This document shows positions 48,615-59,140 of a DNA stretch of 64,000 nucleotides, piece after piece. Position numbers and translations under genes: made by a program. The DNA comes from Solenopsis invicta (taxonomy: Eukaryota > Arthropoda > Insecta > Hymenoptera > Formicidae): the NCBI RefSeq assembly GCF_016802725.1, contig NC_052667.1:4306501-4370500 (forward strand), given 5' to 3'. The notes beneath the pieces are model-generated. The model saw only the letters and a program-made list of their open reading frames with translations. It did no database searches and was not told the origin of the DNA. Positions within the stretch are counted from its first letter, which is position 1. Each line of letters starts with the position of its first letter.

Positions 48615-51547
48615 CTACAATTCTTCGCTCATCAATTTCTTGTATTCTTGTTGATCTTGAACCATTTTCTTGAATACACGATACTTTCGAAGATGATATC
48701 TAAAATAGTTAAAAGCAGATATATGAAAAATTGTGTGTATTGTATAAATTCCAAATAATAATATAGAAATACTTTCTTTAAATTTGATTTTTATTAAAAC
48801 TCAAGTTAAAATAAAATATTTTTTATTGCTCACATATTTTTTGCATCCATTAATCTTTATGCTTACTTGTAACATTCGCTTGTCGGTTTCACTACGTTCG
48901 CCGATCCTGCCATTCTCTGGATAGTCTCGTGCATGGAATATTTTTTTGTGGCACACGCACCGAGGATCGCCGCGCCTATCAAAACCGATTCTCGTTCCAC
49001 AGGACAGAGTACCGGTAAAGCTAACACGTCAGCTTGTATTTGGATAAACAGCGGATTCTGGCTGAGTCCGCCGCAAACCAATATACTCTCTATGTTATGG
49101 CCGGCCGCCGATAAGACTTCGATTATATGCTTTGTACCGTACTGATACAATGTTAATCAAAAAAAGTAAATATATTACATTATATCATATCTGTTTTAAT
49201 GCATTAATAATAAATGCTTTAAGTTTTAACAGTTTAGAGTTAAAACCTTATTGCAAAAATAAAATAATTTTAATAAAAAAAATTGTTTCAAAATTCCATT
49301 TAAAAATACATCAATTATTTAAAAAACATTTGTGCGTTTTTGCAACGAATAATGAAGACAACTAATTAAACATTTTTTTGTATTATAATATTTAGTGAGT
49401 TAGAACTACTTTTAATTTATAACATACCGTTAAGGCCTGCACCGTTGCTAAATATATCAACGCCAGGTTTTCCTGATCCACAGATAAGGATAATCCGGAT
49501 ATCTAAGAAATAATAGTACAAAATTATACATCTGTCTTTTTATATTCATATAAAATTCAATAAAAGATATTTTTTTCAGTACCATTCCTTTTAATGTTGG
49601 ATCAGCGAGAGGTGAGCGATTACCATGGAAATCCGGCCACACATGTATATTCTTTGTCAGATACGACACGTTCTGCACATTTTTCTGTTCAGCCATAACA
49701 AGTAGCAGTTCGGATAAGTATTGCTGAATGTGTCTGAAACAAATTCGCTTTCGTACACACTTGTTCACGGTCTCTTTTCGATGAACTTACTTATTGCCGC
49801 CTAAAGTCATCAAAATTCCCGGCGTTGCAGGGTGCGTATCGATGACGTGATCGAGCAGCTTTCCAGTGGCACTCTGACCTCCTTCATTGAGCCAGAAACC
49901 GGGCACTATCGCACTGTAATACGGGCCCCAAACGCCATTTACGAAAATTTTGTTCTCGTTTACTATCATGTGACAAGTCGAAGTGCCGCAAATCAAAGCT
50001 AAAAATTATAAGACAATTTGTTTTAATTCTAATTCTTTTTCTTTTTAGTTGAACAATATAATGTAAATCGTTAATGGCAACTTGCGCACCCAATCGATTG
50101 GAGAAATTCGAAGACACGTCCGAGGCGTAACATCCGATCATACCGAGACCACCGGCGTGTGCGTCTATCAATGAAGTACCAACCGGTGTATCTTTCAACA
50201 ATCCTAATTCTGCCGCAGCTTTCATCGATAATCCGCACTCAATTGCATCACCAGGTACCTTTACATCGTTACCTTGACATTAATATTAGTTTTTATTAAA
50301 ATAAAGAATAATAATCATTTATATTAAGTTCTCATATTTACATATTTAAAATATTTCAATATGCAATTATACATTGAAATTAACTGAATAGTTTGTGCAA
50401 TTTGAATAATTTCTTATACATATTATTATTCAATCTTTTATTATAAGTAGAGTATTTTTCTTTGTTAAATTTTGATTTTTAATATTAAATATAATAATGT
50501 ACCTATCTTTCTCCAATTATCTTTTTTCAGATCTCGTAAATTGAGCTGTTCGAAGAAGTCCTCGTTCCATCCGTTCTTACCAATGGGATCGGCGCTATAG
50601 TTCCACTTACATACTAATGAACACAACGATCTGAAACAAGATATGAGATTTTGACTTCCCTTTTATGTTTTGTTTTTTACTTATTAAAAAAGTTTTAAAA
50701 AAATTAAATTGAGAGAATGATCGTACCGATCGAAAGTAAATCTTAGTGCTCAATAATAATTGTCTAGATGAAATTATATACATTTAAACAAGTTCCCTTT
50801 CAAAGGATTTAAATATTGAGGATGCATACCGCGACTCCGATTCGGTGGCTTTCCACGTTAAAAAATCTGGTAGATCAAACAGCAGCGCGATAGAGTTCCA
50901 GGAAGCGGGTAAGTTTTTCTTGAGCCACAGCATCTTCGGCGTTTGCATTTCGAGAGAAACCTGACCGCCTACGTATTGCAGTATATCGTGGCCCATAGAG
51001 TTGATAAAGTCAGCTTCCTCATGCGCTCTGTGATCCATCCACAGTATAACATTTTGCTTCTCCTGTCCTGAAAAATTAGTATACATCAATTTTCTATATT
51101 ACAATGTATTACATGTGTTACTATGTGTTACATGAATCCTACACAAAGTTGGAATGAAATGTATACGCCAAGTTCTTTTTTTTATACCTGTAGGACTGAC
51201 TGTTACTGGTGAACCCGCTTCATCTACAGCTACTAATGAGCAAGTAGCGTCGAATCCAATTCCTTTAACATTTTCAGCGGAGATGTCAGCAACAACTGAC
51301 TAGAAATAGAAGAAAAATCAGATCATGAGCCTCATTTAACTTGCGACGCGCAAATAAAATCTCCTTTTACCTTGACAACGTGGCACACAGCACTCCAAAT
51401 ATTGTCGGAGGACTGTTCGTAGAAGTTCGGCGCGGGATGAAAGATCTCGAGCGGGCAGGTAGCCACTTTCTTTATCTTCCCGCTCGAGGTGACCAGGGCC
51501 GCTCGTACGCTTCCCGTCCCGACATCCACACCCACGAAAAAGTCCAT
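48615..51547 (-). CDS. FGGY: FGGY-family carbohydrate kinase (FGGY / D-ribulokinase-like)
   Basis: A cytosolic sugar kinase; the human orthologue FGGY phosphorylates D-ribulose. Exons in transcript order are 51547-51371, 51299-51188, 51067-50830, 50630-50503, 50272-50090, 49998-49791, 49733-49583, 49502-49428, 49141-48867 and 48699-48615. They encode 543 aa, close to human FGGY at about 550. The N-terminal phosphate-binding motif is GVDVGTGSVRAAL (residues 5-17). Family blocks such as GVWGPYYSAIVPGFWLNEGG, HVWPDFHGNRSPLAD and VCGGLSQNPLFIQIQADV (adenosine motif, near residue 447) follow in the normal order. MDFF at 51547 fits the family start; an in-frame ATG at 51577 would add 10 residues. 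Intron 4 uses an unusual CAAG acceptor. The leader is spliced (acceptor before 51635). Confidence 0.95.
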
Positions 51548-51635
51548 GTCCGTCGCAGCTGGATGGACAGATTGCATCCGCAATCTTGCGACGAGCAAAG
51601 TCGACTGAACACTTTTCGCTGAGCCCAGGCATGAA
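51548..51635 (-). other. 5' UTR part of the first FGGY coding exon
   Basis: A strong acceptor, TTCCTCCTTACAG, precedes position 51635 on the minus strand, so this exon is spliced to leader exons upstream. Its first ATG (51632-51630) is out of frame with FGGY and its frame runs past the main start, forming an overlapping upstream ORF. Confidence 0.6.
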
Positions 51636-51659
51636 CTGTAAGGAGGAAGAGGCCATCAG

Positions 51660-53260
51660 CCAACCATACTGCGTATGTTAATCATTGACACATATTCTAA
51701 GATGGCATGACCCTGAGATAACATTAATTACGAAGGAGATACGAAACGAATAAAGACTTCAAACAGTGTAAGCGCGTTATCAGCTAATGCTTCTTTAATC
51801 CACCAACACGTATGCAAATGCTACATTAGTAAATACTCTAGTCAAACATGATTTATTCCGCCTCCTACGAGGATCATTAACGCCTGCGAATAACTTCACC
51901 AGAAATTAACAAAATGTACATATGCGACATATGGTGAATCTGGACACTTTATTAAATTAAATAACAGAAAAAATCTCAGGAGTAAAGTTATTAGGAAAAA
52001 TTACTCCATCGCTTCCGACACGATGATCATTATTTTAAGTACAGAAACATGTAAAGATTATCGGTGTATCTCCACATGAATTACCTCGACCTACGGTCAT
52101 ACCATCTCCACGCTCGCTCCGTTATACTTACATATTCAAGTGAGAAACTCTTTTTGCATACTTGGTGAAAGTCACCTCGATCGACGTCGCGGCAACGACG
52201 ACGCAACGTGATACTCGTGCTCGGCGAGATCAACGCGTGACGGACGTGAAAAGTAATTGTCACGGTCGTTGCGCGGAAGACGCTTCATAATCCTCGCACG
52301 TGTATACGCGCGTGTCATGCACGCACGTGCATCATACCATGCCGTATGCTCCATACGCTCCGTACGCTTGATCAATATAAGTCTGTTCATTTTAGTTAAA
52401 ACTTCTTGCATGGTTCATCTTTACTCCATTTCTTTCCCCATTGGAGAAAGGAAGAGAAAAGATAAGCTCCAAGAGATTCAGCTGTGTGAAAGAAACGTAC
52501 GGATCTTTCAGATCAGACAAGGTATCGAAGGTACCTTTATTTTCGCGCATGCGTATTGGAATTGAGCAAGTAAAATATAAACCCAGACAGCACATAATTA
52601 TTGGAATATTTCATAAATATGTACGAAAATATTTCATAAGCATTTTTGTGATCTTATATATGGATGCTGACTTCCTATTGTCGATTCTCATTTCGTGAAA
52701 TATCTGTAACATACAATGAAGATATCCATTGATTAAGCTAGATAGACGTTATATACACCTCTATATGTTGCAAATGTTACTCACCGTAAAGTTGTCTTTT
52801 AGGCCCCATCCTCTTCTTTTTACATCATCAGAATTCACTGCATTCACTCGCAAAAATACGCGGGTTATAATCGCGTGCGATTGGGTACTTAATTTCCCCT
52901 TAAAATTAAAGGGATAAATTGTTCGAATCCATTGAAAAAAAAGAGTTTGATAAATGCTGCCAAATGTTGAATAAAAAATGTTAAATAAAAAGCTAATTAC
53001 ACATTTGATTAATATGACCAAAAATAATTTTACTTTTCTGAATATTACTTAGCAAGTATTATCAAATTTAATAATATTTACAAAATATTTAGAAAAGTAA
53101 AATTATTTTTGATTACATAATGACCAAATATTTAATTATATTTTACCCAACCATAGCAGCTATAACTAAACTCTTTTTTTCAATATCCTTTTCTTTGATC
53201 ATGTATACGTGCACATTTACACAGCATTAAAATAAGAAAATAGGAATTGTTAATTCTGAC
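51660..53260 (-). other. FGGY leader intron, no gene seen
   Basis: Mostly AT-rich. A CpG-richer patch at about 52080-52330 includes CGATCGACGTCGCGGC and could be an internal promoter. ORFs on both strands overlap and lack recognisable features. Confidence 0.35.
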
Positions 53261-53264
53261 TTAC

Positions 53265-53315
53265 CGACCCGATGCGCAACGAGCGGAGTTATTCAGCCAC
53301 GAAGCTGCGACGAAA
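53265..53315 (-). other. candidate leader exon L2 of the FGGY transcript
   Basis: A 51-nt exon on the minus strand. The acceptor GTGTTGCAG precedes 53315, and the donor GTCG|GTAAGT follows 53265. It contains stop codons and is non-coding in the frame of FGGY. It has no obvious polypyrimidine-poor features that would argue against use. Confidence 0.4.
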
Positions 53316-53421
53316 CTGCAACACACAAACATAAGATTAAAAATTAAAATTGCGCTCAAAATAGTAAAAAATGGAAAGGAAAAAGACTATTAATTTTAAG
53401 TAAATAAAAAAATATATTTAC

Positions 53422-53511
53422 CCCAAGGTTGCTCCGCTGAGGCCCGATGCTACTCCCAGGCCTCCTCTTCCTCTCAGAACATCTGGGCTGCTCGTCTATC
53501 ACAGGAATGGT
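53422..53511 (-). other. candidate leader exon L1 of the FGGY transcript
   Basis: A 90-nt exon on the minus strand bounded by CTGTTTCAG (before 53511) and TTGGG|GTAAAT (after 53422). It is GC-rich compared with its flanks. Confidence 0.4.
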
Positions 53512-53579
53512 CTGAAACAGGAACAGAATCAAGATAGCTTCATCTCCCGCATAGTCAACTTCAAACCGATGCCGTACGT

Positions 53580-54730
53580 ATTACGTAATATTGGTTTCGC
53601 CTTACCTGTTAAACAATTCGTGATGCCACTTGCTCCGGTTCCAATCTATCATCTCCCGTCTGCCGCGTTCTGTAATCAGACGTAAAATGCGAATTAAGAT
53701 GATGAGCCGGCTTCATTTTCGCGCGCGCAGTTAACTTTACGCGTCCAGATTGACGCCGAGCTAGCGCCACGATCGCGCTGCACGCGAGCATCGAATCTAC
53801 ATTACGCGATGATTGTATTAGCAGTAAATATTAATTACAAGATTAATATAGATTTTGCTCACCTATTTAGTCGGTTTGCGACGCCACTCATTTCCGTGCT
53901 ACGATCCGCATCGCATTCGTGTTCTGCAATCAAACGAAAATGCGCATCAAGATGGCGAGCCGGCTTTGTTTCAACGCGCGCGGTCAACTTTATGAGTCAA
54001 GATTGACGCCGGACCACGCACTGCGGACGCGCGACATACGACCATCGAATCTACGTTAAGCAGTGATCGAATTAGCAATAAATATCAATGCGAATTAAGT
54101 TTCGCTCACCTGTTAAAGGATCCGCGATGTCACTCGTTTTGGAGCCGGTCCATCCCGCGTTCGTTGCGTTCTAGAAAGGACGTGAATATAGTTAATATAG
54201 CGTGAAGCGATCTCTCTCTCTTTTCCTCTCTCTCGCGCGGGCGTGCGGTTAACTTCACGCGCTAAAAAAACCGCGATATGCGCCACTACATATCTTTACC
54301 GCCCCGATTGCTTTTGCCATACCTACATTTTCGGTTGATCGAATAATTACACAACATAACGTGAATTTTACTTACTAATTAGACCTTGCGACAACATCCA
54401 TTTCTGAATCGATTCGGAGAACATACCACTTTCTGCAAATGAGAGAGAAACACAATATAACGAAAGGGTTAATTTTCTCTCCCGGGTGATGAATTTCGTA
54501 CGCCGCGATATATGTCGTAATTATTTACATGAGCACCGACGAGAGACTATTATAATTCGAGGTCTAAATACGTTATACTTACCAATTAAATGATTCGCGA
54601 TGCCACTCGTTACGGAGCCGGTCCGCTACGTGTCCACTGTATTCTGGAAAGAATACGTGAACGCAATTACTGGTGTGAAGTGGCTTTCCTGCGCGGCGAA
54701 CTCGCACCAAACTTCACGCGCTAAAAGTGA
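53580..54730 (-). repeat. array of five tandemly duplicated exon-intron units
   Basis: Five copies of a roughly 250-bp unit lie head to tail. Read on the minus strand, each contains a short exon with an AG acceptor and a GT donor: E1 53606-53669 (64 nt), E2 53863-53923 (61), E3 54110-54170 (61), E4 54376-54432 (57) and E5 54583-54643 (61). All exons start with AA. Four share a core close to GAGTGGCATCGCGAATC followed by an ATTTAA-like end at the donor; E4 is the most diverged. Intron parts are homologous too, for example a GCGCGTGAAGTTAAC element and a CATCGAATCTACATTA element. Unit spacings are 257, 247, 266 and 207 bp. Four of five exons are not multiples of three, and stops occur, so a protein-coding role is unlikely. 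They are best read as leader exons of the FGGY transcript or exons of a separate non-coding RNA. Confidence 0.75.
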
Positions 54731-54900
54731 CGTCATGCCGCGGGCGGCGCGCGCATGAGCAGCTCAACGCTCCACACGCACAACCCAGCTTGACCCAGCT
54801 CAATCGGCTCGACACACGTGCAGCCAGTGCAGCTGGAGCGGGTGAGAGCGGACAGCGAGTCTGTTTCGCGTTTATTTTCATTTCCTACAAAAGCGAACGT
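54700..54900. promoter_or_regulatory. GC-rich bidirectional promoter between FGGY leader exons and Pop5
   Basis: A perfect CRE palindrome TGACGTCA (54728-54735) and an E-box CACGTG (54815-54820) lie in a CpG-rich block. It sits between the most upstream duplicated exon (minus strand) and the Pop5 start at 55012 (plus strand). Head-to-head promoters of this kind are common. Part of this block is homologous to the flanks of the duplicated units (TTCACGCGCTAAAA), which suggests that the array grew out of the promoter-proximal region. Confidence 0.45.
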
Positions 54901-55011
54901 TCATGTTATCGTTCTCAATTGTTTCAGCGAAATGCTAGATTTCCGAAATTGCCGGTGGAATTATAGGCGCAATTGCTTTCGCGCGCTATCGCCGCTGAGA
55001 TAACCTGAAAC

Positions 55012-55774
55012 ATGGTTCGCTTCAAAAACAGGTAACCTGTAATGAAATTATCAGGTTTCCACGAACTTCTATAACCGTTGTTACATCTGTTCAGGTACAT
55101 TGTTTTTACGATAAAGCCACAGGACGACGATGATGAGCACCAAGCGGCATGGAAGAATACATATGTGTCTGATGCGATTAAACAGAAGGTGCAACAATTG
55201 TATGGCGATATCGGAGTTGCAGCGATAAGGGACGGCTTCGATGGTAAAATTGTGTAGATTATGACAGTTTTTAAATAATCTCTATTTATGTATATATATT
55301 TCTATGTAATTATTTTTTATAATCTTACATTCTTGTAAGAAAATTTGAATTGATCTATTCTGAATGTATCTTTCATAGCTTTAAATAAAAGCTTGTTTTT
55401 TTTGTTGCAGCAAAATATTGCAATGTGCAAACGAAAATAGCGATAGTAAGGCTTAGGCACGGGCCTCATAAATTTGCATTGCATGCTATTCCATTAATAA
55501 ACAAAGTAGGTAAACGATCAGTCAATACAAAGATCCTGTATGTAGGGGCAACTCTGAAACACTGTTTTCTCTTTATCAGAGTAAGAATTTATCAACAGTT
55601 ATCTATTCTGTTTGCATTTTGTTAACAAGAAAAGAAAAGACATTGCTTTCTTTTTAGAAACATCAAGAAAAAAAATTGGAGCAATTGTGGTCTAAATTGC
55701 CAACGGAAGCTGAGAAGAAACAGATGGAAACTCTTCTGATGACTTTGACACCTGCTATGAGAGACCTCAAGTAA
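55012..55774 (+). CDS. Pop5: Pop5, RNase P / RNase MRP protein subunit
   Basis: A small protein of the nuclear RNase P and MRP complexes that mature tRNA and rRNA. Exons are 55012-55031, 55095-55243, 55411-55580 and 55658-55774, giving 151 aa; animal Pop5 is about 160. It begins MVRFKNRYIVF, the family hallmark, and the first 20-nt exon encodes only MVRFKN plus part of Arg. A DDDDE stretch comes early. The alpha-beta core includes YGDIGVAAIRDGFDAKYCN, IAIVRLRHGPHKFALHAIP and TKILYVGATLKHCFLFIR. A helical C-terminus ends MRDLK. It lacks the long acidic tail of the human protein. Poly(A) signal AATAAA lies at 55822. It is divergent from the FGGY leader exons. Confidence 0.93.
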
Positions 55775-55821
55775 AAATCATTGTACATAATAATTAATTT
55801 GCTTTCGTTTTAAGTTTTGCA

Positions 55822-55827
55822 AATAAA
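55822..55827 (+). promoter_or_regulatory. Pop5 poly(A) signal
   Basis: AATAAA 48 nt after the stop codon, followed by T-rich DNA; a very short 3' UTR is implied. Confidence 0.6.
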
Positions 55828-56279
55828 AGTGGAGTTTTTTAATAACTAATGTAATAGATTGACTCGTTTATAATCACAATACAGTTTCATAACATTTTTA
55901 CATTACAACTTATAACCAACCAGTCTCACCACCTCTGATTAGTTTGATTAATCAAATTTCAAAATTTAACTGCAAAATCAAAGCTGATTGTATTGTATCG
56001 TTTTCCCTGTCTTTTTGTAAATTATAATTTATTTATGTTAGATATTACACTTAATTAATAATTAATTTTTTATTGAAGATTTTAGAAAATTAACTTAAAG
56101 ATAATTTGCAGTTTTTAATTTTGTTTTTCATAAATTTAATCAATTGATTAATGTATGCAGTTCATAAATTTAATCAGTTGATTAATGTATAGTAGTTGGT
56201 GAGTCTCATATCTTGAAACTAACGACATGAACAAATAGTTCCTTTTTTTTTTATAAATTTATCTCCAAGTTTGACTTGG

Positions 56280-56874
56280 ATTTTTCTGTTTTTAACACGT
56301 TGATATCTGCAGATAACACTTTTGACGATCGAGCCGCAAGGATCGTTGCCACGTCTCGCCAGTTGTCGCTGCTCGTTGCTGGAGGAGCGCCTCTCCCTTC
56401 TCCTTCTCTCCGCCATCGTCGTCGTGGTGGTAATCTCGCCGTTATCCTGTTTCCACCGTTTCCGCGCCGTCTGCCTGCGTCTGCACTCTGCACTCTGCAG
56501 TGCTCCACAGTATACTCGTTCGGATCAGTTCGTAACGTCTCGGTGGTGGCTAGTGACGAGACGACTTTGAGCATTATTTCGTCGTGAAGCCAGGAACTCG
56601 TACCAGCGACCAGCGATTGCTCATAATTGACGAGAGATTGAGGAAGACATCAGGAAGGAAAAAAAAGTGTGAACTGCGAATGTTGCGTGGGGCCACTCTC
56701 GTCCCCCGCGGTCGTTCCGTTTATACCGGACGGTTTTAACGAGCGCCAGGATAACGAGATACTTCTCTGGTATCGACCGCTCTTCCGCGATCTCAATACT
56801 CATTATCGCCCAACCACATAGCTCCGTCTGAGATATAACCATTGCCTTGCGATAAACACACCGGCGAGCTCGAG
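56280..56874 (+). promoter_or_regulatory. CpG-rich promoter and leader exon of an unidentified two-exon transcript
   Basis: GC-rich sequence begins abruptly after AT-rich DNA. GATCAGTTCG (about 56524) fits an insect initiator. The block ends at a consensus donor CGAG|GTAAGC (exon end 56874). It contains many stops in the strand of the transcript and no ATG-initiated ORF that crosses the junction. GC-rich sequence continues to about 57110 inside the intron. The matching acceptor is at 58913. Confidence 0.4.
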
Positions 56875-57149
56875 GTAAGCGCTCCGTTTTCTTTCCCTTC
56901 CCCCTATCGATTATGGTTGTTTAGAGTCGCTCCCTGTTTTCGTACGATCGGATCCACCCTCCCGCTGAGGTTACGACCTCGGGTGGTGCAGGCTTGTCGC
57001 AGGCGGAATCTCATTTCGAACATTGTGACGACAGCGACGACGTTCCGCAAGAGAGATTTTCCACAAAACCGATGGCGATGTCCTAGCAAAGGCTGATCGC
57101 CTGGTGAAACCTGCGTCATATACGTTGAATGACAATTTGAAAAACATGG

Positions 57150-58720
57150 AGTTATATTTACATGATCCTTGACATTTAATCCCTAGCTGAGGGCATTATA
57201 CATTGAGATATTTGCATCTAAAAAAGATGATCCTTGATATTCTTTAACTGTGGACAATTAACAATGAGCTGTATCGAATCTTGGAGATTCCTATTTTTCA
57301 GATTTAAAAAAGGGAAATAAAAATAACTTTAATTAATATTGGAGAAATTAACTTTTTTCCATTCTTATTGCTGCAGTTTTGTGTCTTTTGGCATTAAATT
57401 ATGCATAGACTCAAGTATTATTTTTCTAGAAGAAAAAATAATTTATCAAAAATATATCTATACCTGAAAAAATGCTCAATATTCGATTCTTAATCTTAAG
57501 TCATAAACCAGAAATATTTGTATCTATAAAAGATAATCCTTGATATTCACTCATTAGCTATAAACATTACGCTGTGTTGAATCTGAAGATTTCTGTTTTT
57601 AAATATGAAACAAAGGGGAAATAAACATAACTTCTCTACTTTCTATTTACTGTTATTTTCTTGTGTCTTTAATTGTATACAAGATTTATTTATTTTTCTG
57701 TAAGAAAAGAAAACAGTAAAAATTGTGGGATATATTTTTATCTGGCAAAGTGATCTTTGATATTCAACTGTGGATTTCTTGACTGTGCATATTACACATC
57801 ATGTAAAATCCCAGGGATTCATATTTTTAAATGAAAAAAGAAAAATGAAAACATGCTATCTATTTGTATTTGCTATTGCATTTTTTTGCATTTTTCAACG
57901 CTAATTGTGCATAAGATCAAAAGATCTATTTATTTTTCTAGTAAAGAAAACAATAAAAATCATCACATAAAGCAGAATATACCTGTATCTGAAAAAACGA
58001 TCCTCGTGTGTGGATATTATACACTGTGTAAAGTCTTAACGATTTATATATTTTTTTAATATGAAAAGAGAAATGAAAACAGCTGCTAACTATTTTGCTG
58101 TTGTTTTATTGCATTTTTCAATGTTAATTGTGCATAAGATCTATTTATTTTTCTAGAAACAAAGAAAACAATTGCTGAATAAGTAGTGCAAATAATATCT
58201 ATATTTTTAAAAAATAATTCTTGATATTTAATCCCATTTTTTGTATACATGATCAAGTTTTATTCATTTTTTTTTACAAAAGTAATTAAAATTATCAAAT
58301 GAGTGGCATAAGAAATATCTATATTTGAAAAAGTGATCCTTGACCCAACTATTGGTAGATATTATACATTACGGTGAAGTTCTAGAGATTTATATTTTTA
58401 AATATAACATATGAAACAAGGAAAATAAAAACTGTTGCTGTCTGTTTTGTATTTGCTGTTGTATTGTACTTGCTATTTTCTTATATTTTTCAATGTAAAT
58501 TATGCGTAAGATCAAGTTCTATTTATTTTTCTAGTTAAAAAAACAATTGCTGATTAAGTAGCAGTAATATCTATATTTAAAAAATATATATAATCTTTAA
58601 TATTACTTCTATGGGCAGGCATTACGCTATGTTGAATTTTAAGGATTCATGTTTTTAAATCCGCAAGAAAAGAAATAACTTTATTGTTTCTTGTATTATA
58701 TTTTCTTGTGTCCTTTGGTG
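57150..58720. repeat. long array of diverged tandem repeats in a leader intron
   Basis: About seven units of roughly 150-310 bp occur. The landmark GATCCTTGATATT recurs in varied form near 57160, 57226, 57535, 57750, 58000, 58208, 58330 and 58590. It is followed by a 'GGACATTATACACTGTGTTGAATCT'-like block (diverged), TTTTTAAATATGAAA, AAGGGAAATAAAAATAAC, TTGTGTCTTT, AATTGTGCATAAGATC and TCTATTTATTTTTCTAG. Copies are degenerate and of uneven length. No coding potential is seen. Confidence 0.8.
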
Positions 58721-58913
58721 CTATTTATATCATGAAAGCAGACGTTGATGCTTGAAAATTATGGAACTCTCCTTACGAGATAAACATTCAGAGAAAGGAT
58801 AATAGATGAGGCATTATATGTGTGTCATCGTAGCAATACCTTTTTTATAAATCTGAGGAAAGTTTTCGTAAATTACAGGACTGATTTCAACTTTCTCTTT
58901 CTTTCCTTTTCAG

Positions 58914-59140
58914 TATGTGGCCGAGCAAATTGCTTACAGATGTTTGCTTGCAGATGCGTCTCCTGCGCTTTCCCTCCTTTTGCTTCAGAAAAGGAGAGCT
59001 TTTTCTCCAAAAGGGGGAAGATCCGTTCGACTTCAAGCGCCCGTAGACAGTGTAGTAATTGAACCAAACGGTGTTTATAGTTATGTCACGCCATTGGGGA
59101 CTCTGTTTACAATACAAAATAAAACGAATCGTTAAATTGT
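58914..59140 (+). CDS. candidate small-protein gene, 43-codon ORF in the second exon
   Basis: A strong acceptor (CTTTCTTTCCTTTTCAG, ending 58913) begins an exon whose second base starts an ATG (58915). With the donor at 56874 the context becomes GAGTATG, with A at -3. The frame runs 43 codons to TAG at 59044-59046, starting MWPSKLLTDV and ending DPFDFKRP, with a basic and aromatic middle. A poly(A) signal AATAAA lies at 59118-59123, so promoter, intron, ORF and 3' end make one short transcript. A second open frame through the exon lacks an ATG. I know no family for it; it may equally be a non-coding RNA. Confidence 0.3.

Noticed and set aside
52910..52935. GTTCGAATCC, a tRNA B-box-like word
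   Set aside because: No matching A-box, acceptor stem or anticodon arm can be found around it; I found no tRNA gene in the window.
53809..54006. Plus-strand 65-codon ORF across the duplicated array
   Set aside because: The conserved splice sites and exon cores are on the opposite strand, and the frame is not kept in the other units.
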